The position numbers and the translations under genes were made by a program. Below are positions 1-9,640 of a stretch of 64,000 nt of DNA, piece by piece. How positions within the stretch are numbered: the first letter of the stretch is position 1; every line of letters starts with the position of its first letter. The DNA comes from Candidozyma auris (lineage: Eukaryota > Ascomycota > Pichiomycetes > Serinales > Metschnikowiaceae): positions 992,001 through 1,056,000 of the forward strand of contig NC_072813.1 in NCBI RefSeq assembly GCF_003013715.1, read 5' to 3'. The notes under the pieces are model-generated. The model was given only the letters and a program-made list of their open reading frames with translations, was not told the DNA's origin and did no database searches.

Positions 1-498
1 TATGCTGACAAGCAAGAAATATTAGTTGGCAAGGATATGCTACTACATTCTGCGGTGATTTTTTTTACAGTAATGGTTTAATGTTTACGGCAGGCAAAGT
101 TTGATGTAACACATCAAAGTTTTAATGAAGAAACTGAGAATTATATTCTTCAAGTTTTTACTGGATAATCTTTTAGTCTTGGCGATTAAGTGTCTGATCC
201 GTATCGCTGAGCTTCTGGAGCGCAGCAGCGTTTTTCGCAGCCAACTGGTGCTTTTACATATGTAAGGATATGCCTACTTTTTAGAGTACATGAGATGTCA
301 TTTTCCCTCGTCTCAAGGAATCCAATTAGGTAGTTTTCAGAAAATACAAGCGGTATCTCAAGAATTTGCCTTTGAAAGCCCACTAAGTTGTGTAAAACTC
401 AAGAGTGCCTATGAGCCTTACATAGAGGGTGCAGTCGGGATGGATTTTTTCGAGATGCTCATCTCAGTTGGACTTTTGAGCGAGTTTCCTTTACAATC
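1..498. other. Intergenic region upstream of NOP4
   Basis: No coding region is convincing here; the short open frames have no recognisable product and no coding character. The stretch is AT-rich at the left, with a T tract near 60-67, and carries one copy of the recurrent TTCGCARCCA element. A GAGATGAGC-like sequence on the minus strand near 455-465 resembles a weak PAC element, which would fit a ribosome-biogenesis gene, but the match is partial. Confidence 0.6.
234..243 (+). promoter_or_regulatory. TTCGCARCCA promoter element, NOP4
   Basis: Exact copy of the element that recurs in this window, preceded by a short T run (TTTTTCGCAGCCAA). It lies about 255 bp before the NOP4 start codon. The binding factor is unknown. 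Confidence 0.55.
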
Positions 499-2658
499 AT
501 GACTGAACCGTTGGAGGATACCACGGTCAGAAGCGAAGAGAATGATGACCATTTGGACAAGAAAACGCTTTTTGTGAGAGCAATTCCAAAAGAAGCCACT
601 TCTGAAGACGTTTCCGAGTACTTCTCGCAATTTGTGCCTGTAAAGCACGCGGTAGTGGTCACAGATGATGAGAAACAATCAAGAGGATTTGGATTTGTCT
701 CTTTCACGATGGAGGATGATACCTTGACTGCATTAGTCGAATCTAAGAAAGTGAAATTTCGTGATAGATTCCTCAGGGTGGATATTGCTAAGAGAAGAGA
801 CAGAAAGGGTAAAGAAGGCGCTGAGCCTCGGCAGAAAGAGGACCATGCACTTCTAGTGGAAAAAAGGAAGGCTCGTTTAATTATAAGGAATTTGCCTTGG
901 TCATGCAAGAGCGCAGAAACGCTCAAGAAACTATTCCTGAAGTATGGTGCTGTGCACGATGCATACATTCCTATGAAGAAGGGCGGATTGATGAAAGGGT
1001 TTGCCTTCGTAGTGATGAAGAAAAAAGCTGCCGCTGAAAGAGCGGTCAAGGAATCTGTTGGATTAAAAATCGACGGGAGGGAGGTTGCTGTCGACTTGGC
1101 CCTTGAGAAGTCCAAGTGGGAGCAAGTTCGTGAAGCCGAGGAGGATATGAAGAGTACGGGTAGAGAAAGAGAAAGTGGAAACGAGATAATCAAGGAAGAG
1201 GACGACACAGAAATAAAAGAAGAGGAAAATTCTGAGGTCGATTCGGAATCCGGCGATGACGATGAAGAATTTGACGAACTCAATGGTGACAAAGTCAAGG
1301 AAGAGGACGAGGACATGGTTGAGGATGAAGAAGAAGAGGAGGAGGATGAAGATAAAGAAAAGCAAAACAAGCAAGAAGCTTTCTCAATCTTTGTCAGAAA
1401 CATCCCTTACGACGCCGACAAGGATTCTTTAAAGACTCATTTCAGTCAGTTTGGTCCCGTTAAGTACGCTTTACCTGTCATTGACAAGGTTACTGGCCTC
1501 GCAAAAGGATCTGCTTTTGTTGCTTTCAAAACGGAGGAGGGGTACACCTCCTGTCTTCTGAACGCTCCATCAGTTTCCACAACCTCCATGTTGATTTCAG
1601 ATGACGTTCTGCCGAAATACGTTTACCAGGGTCGTATTCTTTCAATTGTCTCCACAGTTGATAGAAGCTCAGCAAGTAAGCTCGCAGAGAGAAACCTGCT
1701 TAAACGTAAAGAGTTGTACGGAAAAGAGGTCGGCGATAAGGATCGCAGAAACTTGTTTTTGCTTAATGAAGGTCGTATCACACAACACTCGAAGTTGGCT
1801 GAAATTATATCCAAAACAGACATGGAGGTGAGAGAGAAGTCATACAAGTTGCGTGTGCAGCAGCTCAATAAGAACCCCACGTTGCACTTATCTCTCACAA
1901 GATTAGCAATCAGGAATCTTCCGAGAGCCATGACTTCCAAGGCCTTGAAGGCTTTGGGTCGTAAAGCTGTTGTCCAGTTTGCGACCGAGGTTAAGGACGG
2001 TAAGAGACAGCCATTGTCAAAGGAGGAAATCAGCCGTTCCACCAAAGCCAAACACGAATTTGAAGAAGACATCAAGGCAACAGAGGATGCCGAGAAGAAG
2101 AAGAAAAAGGGCAAACACTCCGGTGTTGTTAAGCAGGCCAAGGTCATCATGGAAATCAAGGGTACTGGCGAAGCTGGAAGAAGTAGAGGATATGGTTTCT
2201 TGGAATTTAGAGATCATAAGTCTGCATTAATGGGTCTTCGTTGGTTGAATGCTCACGAAGTCACGAACGAAGAAATTATGGCCGGCTTAGACGAAGAGGA
2301 ACAGAAGATTGCAAGCCTTGAGGGAGTTACCAAAAGACGCCTTATAGTCGAGTTCGCCATTGAAAACGCTCAAGTTGTGAAGAGAAGAAAGGATAAGGTA
2401 TTTATTGCCAGAAATAACAAGAGGAAGAGAGAAGAGGGTGAAGAAGAGGACGTCGAGCAGAATGAAGAGGGTCCCTCCTCTAAGAAGCAAAAGAAGGGCA
2501 AGAAAGGCAAGAAAGGTAACATGAAGAAGGGACCAAAGAGTACCAAATCAGATGAGACGAAGGAAGATGAGAAGAAGTCCAACAACAAATCAGGACTTCC
2601 AGAGGATGTTAAGCAAATTATCGGCAAGAAAAGAAAACTAAGGAAGGGGAAGAAGTAA
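499..2658 (+). CDS. NOP4: Nucleolar RNA-binding protein Nop4 (four RRMs), 60S ribosome biogenesis
   Basis: A 719-residue protein with four RNA recognition motifs: about residues 25-95, 125-200, 295-385 and a longer split one about 475-620. An acidic Glu/Asp stretch (about 215-290) separates RRM2 from RRM3, and the C-terminus is rich in Lys, as in nucleolar proteins. Nop4 (Nop77, RBM28 in animals) is needed for 27S pre-rRNA processing and early 60S assembly in the nucleolus. RRM1 and RRM3 show RNP2/RNP1-like LFVRAIP, GFGFVSF, IFVRNIP and GSAFVAF. Codon 147, in RRM2, is CTG; read as Ser it gives F-S-K-Y-G as in the other RRMs. The first ATG of the open frame is the start. It converges with SIT4. 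Confidence 0.92.
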   Translation: MTEPLEDTTVRSEENDDHLDKKTLFVRAIPKEATSEDVSEYFSQFVPVKHAVVVTDDEKQSRGFGFVSFTMEDDTLTALVESKKVKFRDRFLRVDIAKRRDRKGKEGAEPRQKEDHALLVEKRKARLIIRNLPWSCKSAETLKKLFLKYGAVHDAYIPMKKGGLMKGFAFVVMKKKAAAERAVKESVGLKIDGREVAVDLALEKSKWEQVREAEEDMKSTGRERESGNEIIKEEDDTEIKEEENSEVDSESGDDDEEFDELNGDKVKEEDEDMVEDEEEEEEDEDKEKQNKQEAFSIFVRNIPYDADKDSLKTHFSQFGPVKYALPVIDKVTGLAKGSAFVAFKTEEGYTSCLLNAPSVSTTSMLISDDVLPKYVYQGRILSIVSTVDRSSASKLAERNLLKRKELYGKEVGDKDRRNLFLLNEGRITQHSKLAEIISKTDMEVREKSYKLRVQQLNKNPTLHLSLTRLAIRNLPRAMTSKALKALGRKAVVQFATEVKDGKRQPLSKEEISRSTKAKHEFEEDIKATEDAEKKKKKGKHSGVVKQAKVIMEIKGTGEAGRSRGYGFLEFRDHKSALMGLRWLNAHEVTNEEIMAGLDEEEQKIASLEGVTKRRLIVEFAIENAQVVKRRKDKVFIARNNKRKREEGEEEDVEQNEEGPSSKKQKKGKKGKKGNMKKGPKSTKSDETKEDEKKSNNKSGLPEDVKQIIGKKRKLRKGKK

Positions 2659-2874
2659 AATAATCCTCACATGTACATTCGCATCAAATCTTAATTGCAT
2701 CGTTAAAATAAAATACCGAGCTAAAAAGCGGGAGCTATTGTTCGTAATCATTAAAAACATAGAGCCAAATATTTCTAGAATGGATAAGGACGCTGCGAGA
2801 AGGAATATGACCTCTGATGGGCTCCATGTAGTCTATTATGCACAGCAGACCTTCAAGACAGAGACATAACGGCA

Positions 2875-3819
2875 TCATAAGAAGTAATCAATTCTCTGTT
2901 GCTTCGAGGGGTTGTTTTTAGCTGCCAAATCGCCATCCTGAACAGCGCTGAAAATCTTGAAATTGGGTTCCAAATCACTGCCAACCTGCATTACACTAGC
3001 AACATTACCACACCTGTAGCAGTAGTTTGGAGCAGACCACACTGTCACCACATCCTTCTCCTTGAAATGATACCGGAAACCCTCCATTACTAACTGATGC
3101 GCTCTTGCTATCAAGTCCAAATTGTTAATGTGATTGAACTCACGGCTAACCTTTGACCCAAAGAGCCACCCAGCGCCTCGAGGCGACACGGCCCACTTGT
3201 CGATATTGTCCGGGTCGGACCATACCAAATCACAGAAGCCGCCCTCGTGAGGAACTTCTTGAGCCCTGCTCAACACACGGATTTGATCCAACATGCGAAT
3301 CTCGGGAGACAAGCCGCCGTGGACACAAAGAATTTTCCCGTCAATGATGGCTGCCAACGTCAAAAAATCGAACACCTGACAGCAGTACTTCCACACTGTG
3401 GTGGAACCGTATTTCGTTAAGCACTCGTCGTAGAAGCCGTACACCTGGGTAATCTGTCTCGACTCGTGGTTACCACGAACCAAAGTGATCCGGTTGGGGA
3501 ACTTCACTTTCAAAACCATAAGTAGCGTGAATGTCTCCAATGAAAAGTATCCTCTGTCGACGTAGTCCCCCAAAAATATATAGTTCGTGTCGTTATCTTC
3601 TGTGGGTATGCCACCGGATATTTTAAAAAGTTCTAGCAAGTCGTGGAATTGGCCATGAATGTCTCCACAAACGGTCACCGGCAGCAGAACCGGCTGAATG
3701 TTGGACTCTTCCATTAGAAGCTCTTTCACGAGCTCACAAAGCTGTTTCATGTCATTTTCAGAAAGGGATATGCAATTCTTTATTTGCTCCAACCACTGGT
3801 CGGGCCCTCTTTCAACCAT
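2875..3819 (-). CDS. SIT4: Sit4, PP2A-like (PP6-type) Ser/Thr protein phosphatase catalytic subunit
   Basis: A 314-residue phosphatase that aligns end to end with yeast Sit4 / human PPP6C. The metal-binding signatures are all present: GDIHG (about 53-57), [15 protein letters not shown], and the [11 protein letters not shown] block. The C-terminus ends in YFL, the methylatable tail of the PP2A group. Sit4 acts with SAP subunits in G1/S progression, TOR signalling and ER-Golgi traffic. Codons 46-47 are CTG-CTG; as Ser-Ser they give VSSPVTV, close to the VSTPVTV of PP6 and VQTPVTV of Sit4. There is a small insertion (about residue 74) relative to S. cerevisiae. Divergent from RSM18. Confidence 0.96.
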   Translation of the reverse strand: MVERGPDQWLEQIKNCISLSENDMKQLCELVKELLMEESNIQPVLLPVTVCGDIHGQFHDLLELFKISGGIPTEDNDTNYIFLGDYVDRGYFSLETFTLLMVLKVKFPNRITLVRGNHESRQITQVYGFYDECLTKYGSTTVWKYCCQVFDFLTLAAIIDGKILCVHGGLSPEIRMLDQIRVLSRAQEVPHEGGFCDLVWSDPDNIDKWAVSPRGAGWLFGSKVSREFNHINNLDLIARAHQLVMEGFRYHFKEKDVVTVWSAPNYCYRCGNVASVMQVGSDLEPNFKIFSAVQDGDLAAKNNPSKQQRIDYFL

Positions 3820-4122
3820 GGTGAGGAATGTAGTGGGATATAAAAAAAAAAACCGGTTTTCTCAAAGGTTGCTCGAAGAGCGAGTAAAATAATGTTAGTC
3901 AAGCTGTGGCCTTGAAGTTATGTTCAACAAGGGACGCTGGGCTATAACGGCAAAATTGTGTAGATTCGATGTGGGCCAGTCGAGGACACAAGGTACAGGT
4001 CAAATATAATGAGAACGCTACAAATATTTGAAGCTCTCTAGTGTGCGAAAAATTTGACTTTGAAGCACGACCTGAGCTCAAGTCAGAAGCTACCCAAAAA
4101 CCCACGTCTGAATAGAGATAAC
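3820..4122. other. Divergent promoter between SIT4 and RSM18
   Basis: About 300 bp shared by two divergent genes. An A11 tract at 3842-3852, next to the SIT4 start, is a likely nucleosome-excluding poly(dA:dT) element. No other recognisable site. Confidence 0.5.
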
Positions 4123-4692
4123 ATGATGTCACTTCGACTGGCTCTTTCGAGGAGGGCTTTTTCAGGATGTGCCTCGTTGCTCAACAAGAGCAAAGTGTTG
4201 CCTTCGTCGCCCGAAATGAAGTCTCAGGAGGCATGGTCTGAGTCCAACGGAGACGACTCCTTCATCACCAAGACTGTAGTGGGGATGGCCAGAAACATTC
4301 AAGAAACAAGCAAGCCACCAGTGAACGTGCACAAATTTTACAACAGCAAATTTGAATTTGGACAAACGTACGACCCGTTCGACTACAGTACTACGAAGAT
4401 GGCCATGAACAACAAGGCAAAGTTGAAGAAAAGACCCAGCCTCTTGAATTACGACAATGGTGCCCACGATCCGTTTGTGAAAGCAGGGCTCAATCCGCTC
4501 GATTTGTATATGATGCCCGAAGTCTTGTCTAGGTTTGTGTCTTCTACAGGGCAGATTCTCCCAAGAGACAGGACCAGGTGCAACGCCGTGAACCAAAAGA
4601 AACTCAGCATTGCCATCAAGAGAGCCCGTGTAAGTGGTCTCTTGTCCACTGTGCACAAGCACAACCGCTTCACTCCCCACCGTGTTCTTTAG
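4123..4692 (+). CDS. RSM18: Mitochondrial small-subunit ribosomal protein bS18m (Rsm18)
   Basis: A 189-residue protein from the first ATG (a second ATG follows directly at 4126; the open frame upstream of 4123 has no ATG). The N-terminus is basic and amphipathic with Arg and Ser but no acidic residue, a typical mitochondrial presequence. The C-terminal half carries the bS18 core: a DP-F-x-K-x-GLNPLDLY segment, then ILPRDRTRCNAVNQKKLSIAIKRAR, where the basic helix contacts 12S/15S rRNA, and a short basic tail. It works in the mitoribosome 37S subunit. Upstream it shares a promoter with SIT4. Confidence 0.85.
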   Translation: MMSLRLALSRRAFSGCASLLNKSKVLPSSPEMKSQEAWSESNGDDSFITKTVVGMARNIQETSKPPVNVHKFYNSKFEFGQTYDPFDYSTTKMAMNNKAKLKKRPSLLNYDNGAHDPFVKAGLNPLDLYMMPEVLSRFVSSTGQILPRDRTRCNAVNQKKLSIAIKRARVSGLLSTVHKHNRFTPHRVL

Positions 4693-5527
4693 CTCATGTA
4701 TATAGAAATGACAAGACGAGAAGTGATAATGTAGCCTATGAAAATGAAGCGACTAGGAGTATTTGCAGACTTTTTCGGGAATAAATTAATGATACAGAGT
4801 AGATTCAATAAGTACAAGTTCCTGATCAGCTTGGGAATGATGAGAAGGGCAAGCGAACAATCGACTGAAGCATTACACCACAACGTGATATATTCAACAC
4901 AAAGAAAACAAATTCCGCTCATCAGATAATGGAGAAGTGGAAAAAGAAAAAAGAAAAATTCAAGAAAGATGCATTCCCTGAGAATATTCCAATTTCGTGA
5001 TTCTCATACGGTCGTAGTCACCAGGCCACGGAGATGGAAGTCAGTAGTCTGTCATTTGCAGCCATTCACAGAATCACCATTTTACTTGGAGAAAAGGCTA
5101 AAGCACAATAGGCCAACTAAGTTCATCACGTCGAGTGCGCGAGATAAATCTCTTCGGAACCTTACTTCTGTGACCATCTATGACCTCCAGATAACACCAC
5201 AGTTTAAGTTTTACCACTTTCCAGGTAGCCTAGAGTAGCCTAGTGCGACCTCGGGAAACGTTGAAAGGCATATGGTAAGACTACTTTGCAGGCCATACTC
5301 CATGACCACTTGCGCAACTTAGTTTGATTTTCTAGACTTGAATTCCTCTCTCGCCTTATCACAAAAATCAGGCGACTTTAAGCATATCCGGGGTACTGGA
5401 GCACGGGAGTGTGGAAGCGGGCAGTCGTGAGTGCCTGCACACGCTCTAGTCACCAATAAAAACCTCTGGTGCGAAGGACACTCATTTCACTAGCAATACT
5501 ATTCACCACATTACATTAAGTACAACA
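4693..5527. other. Intergenic region between RSM18 and INH1
   Basis: About 835 bp. Short open frames on both strands have no family resemblance. The 100 bp before INH1 contain a CACGGGAGTGTGG segment (about 5402-5414) and an AATAAAAACC stretch that could serve as a TATA-like element. No RNA gene recognised. Confidence 0.5.
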
Positions 5528-5770
5528 ATGTTGAGACAATTGGCCACCAGAAACGCTACCAAGTCCGTCAGAGCTTTCTCTATCTCTAGAAGAGCCATGG
5601 TGGAGGGCCCAAGCAGAACCGACTCGTTCAAGGACAGGGAGAACGCCCAGGAGGGTGCCTACATTAAGAAGCACGAGGCTGAACAATTGAAGAAGTTGAA
5701 GGAGAGATTGGAAGAGCAGAAGAAGGTTGTCGACAAGCTCGAGAAGGACCTCAAGAACTTCAAGAACTAA
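5528..5770 (+). CDS. INH1: Mitochondrial F1F0-ATPase inhibitor (IF1/Inh1 family)
   Basis: An 80-residue precursor. Residues 1-23 are basic and hydroxylated with no acids, a matrix presequence ending near the RAFSISRR segment. The mature part has the IF1 inhibitory region (R-T-D-S-F-K-D-R-E-N-A-Q-E) followed by a long charged coiled coil (about 50-77) that mediates dimer formation. IF1 blocks ATP hydrolysis by the F1 catalytic head when the matrix acidifies. The size agrees with yeast Inh1 (85 residues) and Stf1. Only one such gene is in the window, so Inh1 and Stf1 cannot be told apart from sequence alone. Confidence 0.87.
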   Translation: MLRQLATRNATKSVRAFSISRRAMVEGPSRTDSFKDRENAQEGAYIKKHEAEQLKKLKERLEEQKKVVDKLEKDLKNFKN

Positions 5771-7131
5771 GGATATTTGCTCGATGCTAATGAATTTATG
5801 TAGTGAACATCTGTGTTTACGGTAAATCAAGTCATGGAATGTCAAAGGCAATCAATTGCCATGTGTAGGGACAATAAAGGCATTGAGACAGATCAATTGC
5901 TCAGCCGGATTATGTAGAGACAGATACCAATGACGCCAAATAAGAGGTTTAGCTTTGAAGCTAAAATGCGACCGTCATTGTTGAGAAGTGTACTCCATGT
6001 GAGGCATGTCAGTCAGAATTCAGATCGTTGATTTGCCGAAATGAATCATTGGATCTTTAAACGTAAGCGTGAAGCTTCATTGACGGTAGTTCCGTCTTTT
6101 CATGAATGGGTAAACTCTCAGGAAGCTGTAGACATCAAAATACCTAGTACGCGAGCAGAAGGTGATATCCACTATGGGCCTGCCAGAAACGCTCCTGTGC
6201 TATGACCATAGTAAGGCAGCCAAGACATAGTGAGTTTCTGCACTTCCCTTTTGAATACCTTCGACCTCCTTGTCGTGATAACTTGTTCGAGAGAGAATTA
6301 TCTAGATCAGGAAGACTCCCTGTGAACAGTAATTAATATTCGGGGCAAGGCAAGCGTATCGCCAATGCTCAGGGAAATCTATGGTGATATAGGTTGACCA
6401 ATTCCAACTCTTGTCCTTCTGCTGACTCCATATTGCCCTCTAGGGTCTTGAAACCATCCGCAAATGGCTGCGAAAAACCAGCAAGGTGCTTCCCTCTAGC
6501 TTCTTCAATACAGCCACGGAATCGTTACCGCAAAATCACTTAAGCCATCAAATAAAACACCTCGAGCAACCTATAATAAGGGTATCGTGCTGACTATTTG
6601 ATAAGGTCCATCACTCAATCAACGGCCGTCGGCTTTGTCACCTCATGTCAAAAACCCACCGTGACCTTCAACTCGTAATTCACGAGTTCACTTCAAAGGT
6701 TTTGTGCTCAAATGACGTGGAAACGGCGATTTGTCCGGGTCAAAGCCACCATTCCACTTCCAACTTTTTTTTTGATCTCGAGGTTGGCCAGCTGGATTAC
6801 TCGCAAATTCGCAATCTGCCAGGAATACGAGAACAATGAAATGGGCTGATATTTCATGATAATCTCACTTCAATTCCGGGTTACCTAAGAATTCCAGAAA
6901 TGCAAATGTTCTCCTTTATTTTCCAAAAATATCAAATATTATTCATATAAAAGAAATTCGGCCCATGGTGTAGACCTCTTGCGGCACATTTCTTTTTCTT
7001 GCTGCCTCTGCTGACGTCAACCTGCGCAGAGTCATAGTGAGTATATCTCACATGTATTACTTTTATAAACGTAGTACTGCTGCAACGTTCAACACTAAAA
7101 TCTCGAATCACTAAATCGTACCTCCAATACC
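5771..7131. other. Long intergenic region upstream of PEX4
   Basis: About 1.36 kb with no supported gene. A short open frame at 6645-6839 has no recognisable product. The region contains one TTCGCARCCA element. The last 250 bp are AT-rich, with an ATATTATTCATATAAA segment near 6933-6950 that is a plausible TATA region. tRNA or snoRNA signatures were looked for by eye and not found. Confidence 0.5.
6465..6474 (-). promoter_or_regulatory. TTCGCARCCA promoter element, PEX4
   Basis: Exact copy in reverse orientation (TGGCTGCGAA), about 660 bp before the PEX4 start, the farthest of the set on a single-gene assignment. Confidence 0.45.
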
Positions 7132-8217
7132 ATGTCCCAGAAGCGTCTTTTAAAGGAGCTCAAGCAGCTAAATAAGCACCACCCGTCGTTGACAAATGCT
7201 CAAATCATGAGCATAGAGCCTTTAACCGACGACTCTCTTTACGAGTGGAGTGCAATTATCGCCAAACCGACGAAAGCTGATAGCCCTTACTATTACAACG
7301 GGCAGTGGACGCTTGACATCACTGTGAGCGATCAATATCCAAATAAGCCGCCAAAAGTGTATTTTTCAAGAAAGACACCCATCTGTCACCCGAACATCAA
7401 CATCGAAACAGGGGAGATTTGCCTCGACATTTTAAAAGACGAGAGTTGGCTGCCGGCGTGGAACTTGGAGCACGTTGTGGTGGCGATCTTGATGCTTATA
7501 GACGACCCGGAGCCCGACTCGCCGCTCAATATTGACCTGGCCAACTTGTTCCGTTCAGACAAGGCTGCGTTTGAGTCTGTGGTGCAATACCACCTCTGGA
7601 AATTCGGCACTTTTTTTGAAGGCGCCAAGGAGCCCTCGGGAGTGAAGCTGCATGCCATTCTCGCGTACGATGTGAGCTCTGAAGAAGAAGATGAGCCAGA
7701 CCTGGAGGCGGAGAATCCCGACGGAGCTTCGAAGAGGGGAGACTTCTCAAAAGATGGCAGCTACGGCGACAAGAGTATATCTGAAAGCTATCAGAATCTC
7801 AGCCTACACGGGGGCCTGAGTGGTAACGGATCGCAAGAGGCGATTGAATCCGTGCCTGTGACTTTTAGCGAGGAGGAGAAGAGAGAAAGCGTGAAGCAGA
7901 TCCATGAGGTCGGAGAGCAAGTGACACAAGAATTTATCAAGAAAGCTAACGAAGTGGGAGCTAATTCACCTCCTTCGGGTGAAGCATTTATGATGGACAT
8001 GCAGAGCGTTCACCAGCAAGTGGCACACAACGTGCAGCGACAGGTGGACGAGGTGTGTCATAAAACTGCGAGTTCTCCCCAGCCCCGAATCATCACAACC
8101 CTCAGCAAGTACCCGCAGGAAGATGTGGAGAAAGTTAAAGCGAGGTTTCTCCACCATGTCGACCAGCAGGTCAACGAGATCAGAAGACTCCACGAGTACA
8201 GACAGGCTGTTGCTTGA
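7132..8217 (+). CDS. PEX4: Peroxisomal ubiquitin-conjugating enzyme Pex4 with long C-terminal extension
   Basis: Residues 1-175 form an E2 (UBC) fold: an N-terminal helix, the PPKVYF strand, HPNI, then the catalytic Cys97 in GEICLDIL, W-[CTG]-P-A-W at 106-110 and SPLNIDLANLF, the last close to yeast Pex4 (SPLNIDMANLL in methylotrophs). Pex4, anchored by Pex22, monoubiquitinates the PTS1 receptor Pex5 on Cys so that it can be recycled. CTG codon 107 read as Ser restores the E2 signature WSPA. Residues about 176-361 are extra: an acidic Ser-rich linker, then three helix-like segments with repeated Q-Q-V/H-Q-V patterns. Known Pex4 proteins are about 160-185 residues, so the extension is unusual. 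Confidence 0.85.
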   Translation: MSQKRLLKELKQLNKHHPSLTNAQIMSIEPLTDDSLYEWSAIIAKPTKADSPYYYNGQWTLDITVSDQYPNKPPKVYFSRKTPICHPNINIETGEICLDILKDESWLPAWNLEHVVVAILMLIDDPEPDSPLNIDLANLFRSDKAAFESVVQYHLWKFGTFFEGAKEPSGVKLHAILAYDVSSEEEDEPDLEAENPDGASKRGDFSKDGSYGDKSISESYQNLSLHGGLSGNGSQEAIESVPVTFSEEEKRESVKQIHEVGEQVTQEFIKKANEVGANSPPSGEAFMMDMQSVHQQVAHNVQRQVDEVCHKTASSPQPRIITTLSKYPQEDVEKVKARFLHHVDQQVNEIRRLHEYRQAVA

Positions 8218-8764
8218 TAGTGCAGAGAGCTTAACCTCATCTGTTCTACTGCCAAAGCCCACAAAGGAGCTGTCACGAAGGTCGTTTAGTAGTCTCAGAA
8301 GGAAACTCCTGACCAAGCTGCGCAGCATGTTAAGCCTAGAAACGGATAAACAAAAAAAAGAGGGATCAATATGGAAAAGCAAGAGAAAAATGTGAAGTCT
8401 CACAACAAATATTTATACAATTTAAAGATAGAGCTTAATAGTTCACCCAATTATTATCGTCATGACGTTAGCATCTGTTATCATTAGCTGTACACACCAT
8501 GATTTCGCAGCCATAACGCTGTACGGAGCACCACCAGGGATTTGCCATCTCTCCAAAACGTGTCACCCAAAACTATAGTATATCAGCTTTATAGTGTCAA
8601 GATAAATCGAAACAATGTCTCAAAGATTTGCTAAATCTTGATTCCTAGTGTACTTATACACCAGTTGTACCGATCCGCGTGTCCTACAGGTTGTAACGTC
8701 TTTATTTACGTTTTGCTGAAAGTCCAGAACAGCTACTCCATTTTCACCCAAAAGAGTTACAGAG
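8218..8764. other. Intergenic region between PEX4 and BIM1
   Basis: About 550 bp. Contains the PEX4 3' end, a TTCGCARCCA element and a TATAGTATATCAGCTTTATAG-rich stretch near 8574-8594 as a possible TATA region for BIM1. No gene seen. Confidence 0.5.
8504..8513 (+). promoter_or_regulatory. TTCGCARCCA promoter element, BIM1
   Basis: Exact copy, extended to TTTCGCAGCCAT, about 250 bp before the BIM1 start codon. Confidence 0.55.
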
Positions 8765-9640
8765 ATGGTCGTTGGCGAAAGCAGAACAGAACTTCTCAAC
8801 TGGCTCAATGCCACGCTCGATCTCAATTATACCAAGGTCGAACAGTGTGGTACCGGCGCTGCCTACTGCCAATTGATGGACAACATCTACGGAGGAGTTC
8901 CCTTGGGAAAAGTCAAGTTTGACCCCAAATTGAGTGAGTACGAGGCCAGAAGCAACATGAAGGTGCTTCAGGCGGCGTTCAACAAGCACAAAATCCTGAA
9001 ACAAATCGAGGTCGAGCGCCTCATCAAGTGTAGGCTTCAGGATAATTTGGAGCTTCTTCAGTGGTTCAAGAGACATTGGAATGAACACAAGGACGTCAAT
9101 GTGGCGTACGACGCTGTGGCAAGAAGACGACTGGGAGGAGCCAGAACACCGCTGGGGCCCAACTCAAGAAGAAATACCATCACCACAACGTCGAATCCTT
9201 CGAGTGCAAGCTCAGCTACAAAAGCAAGCAGGGTGAGCTCTGGAAGCTACAACGTTGTTGGCACTGCTGGAGAGGGTTCGTCGCTTACCGTGCCCAAGAG
9301 GCGAGTTTCGAGTCAGGGAAGCGCCAGAGGAGGTATTGGCGAAGATGGACGTTTGGCAGATCTTAGAGCCGAGTTAGAGCAAGCAAGAGCAGAAATTAGT
9401 GAAAACAGAGTGAGTTTGGAGACGCTAGAGACAGAGAGAAACTTCTACTTCAACAAGCTTCGGGAAATTGAAATCTTGACCGAGAATGTGGTGAATGCGT
9501 TTGAGAAGGAGGACGCAGCTTCTAAAGAGATTCAGAAGATGCCCCTTCCGCAGTTGGTGAAACAGATTCAGGAAATACTTTGGCATAAAGACACAGGTTT
9601 CGAAACTAACGCTGATGACATGGACGCTGAATTCTTTTAG
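8765..9640 (+). CDS. BIM1: Microtubule plus-end-binding protein Bim1 (EB1 family)
   Basis: A 291-residue EB1 protein. The calponin-homology domain (1-110) opens with GESRTELLNWLN and contains ECGTGAAYCQ-type and DNLELLQWFKRHW blocks that bind the microtubule lattice. A Ser/Thr/Gly-rich basic linker (about 120-190) follows, then a coiled coil and EB-homology domain (about 195-265) with ERNFYFNKLREIEIL. The tail ends in an acidic stretch with terminal aromatic residues (AEFF), the position of the EEY/F motif that recruits CAP-Gly proteins. Bim1 tracks growing plus ends and helps spindle positioning. CTG codons occur only in the linker, where Ser is as plausible as Leu. Confidence 0.95.
   Translation: MVVGESRTELLNWLNATLDLNYTKVEQCGTGAAYCQLMDNIYGGVPLGKVKFDPKLSEYEARSNMKVLQAAFNKHKILKQIEVERLIKCRLQDNLELLQWFKRHWNEHKDVNVAYDAVARRRLGGARTPLGPNSRRNTITTTSNPSSASSATKASRVSSGSYNVVGTAGEGSSLTVPKRRVSSQGSARGGIGEDGRLADLRAELEQARAEISENRVSLETLETERNFYFNKLREIEILTENVVNAFEKEDAASKEIQKMPLPQLVKQIQEILWHKDTGFETNADDMDAEFF

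Noticed and set aside
459..1403. Long minus-strand open frame rich in Ser across NOP4
   Set aside because: It is the antisense of the acidic and RRM coding region of NOP4; the Ser runs are complements of Glu/Asp codons. No independent support.
4969..5238. Open frame of 89 codons between RSM18 and INH1
   Set aside because: No domain, Kozak context or neighbour support; intergenic composition.
8123..8395. Plus-strand open frame overlapping the 3' end of PEX4
   Set aside because: Other reading frame of PEX4; the PEX4 frame has the E2 fold and an uninterrupted C-terminus.
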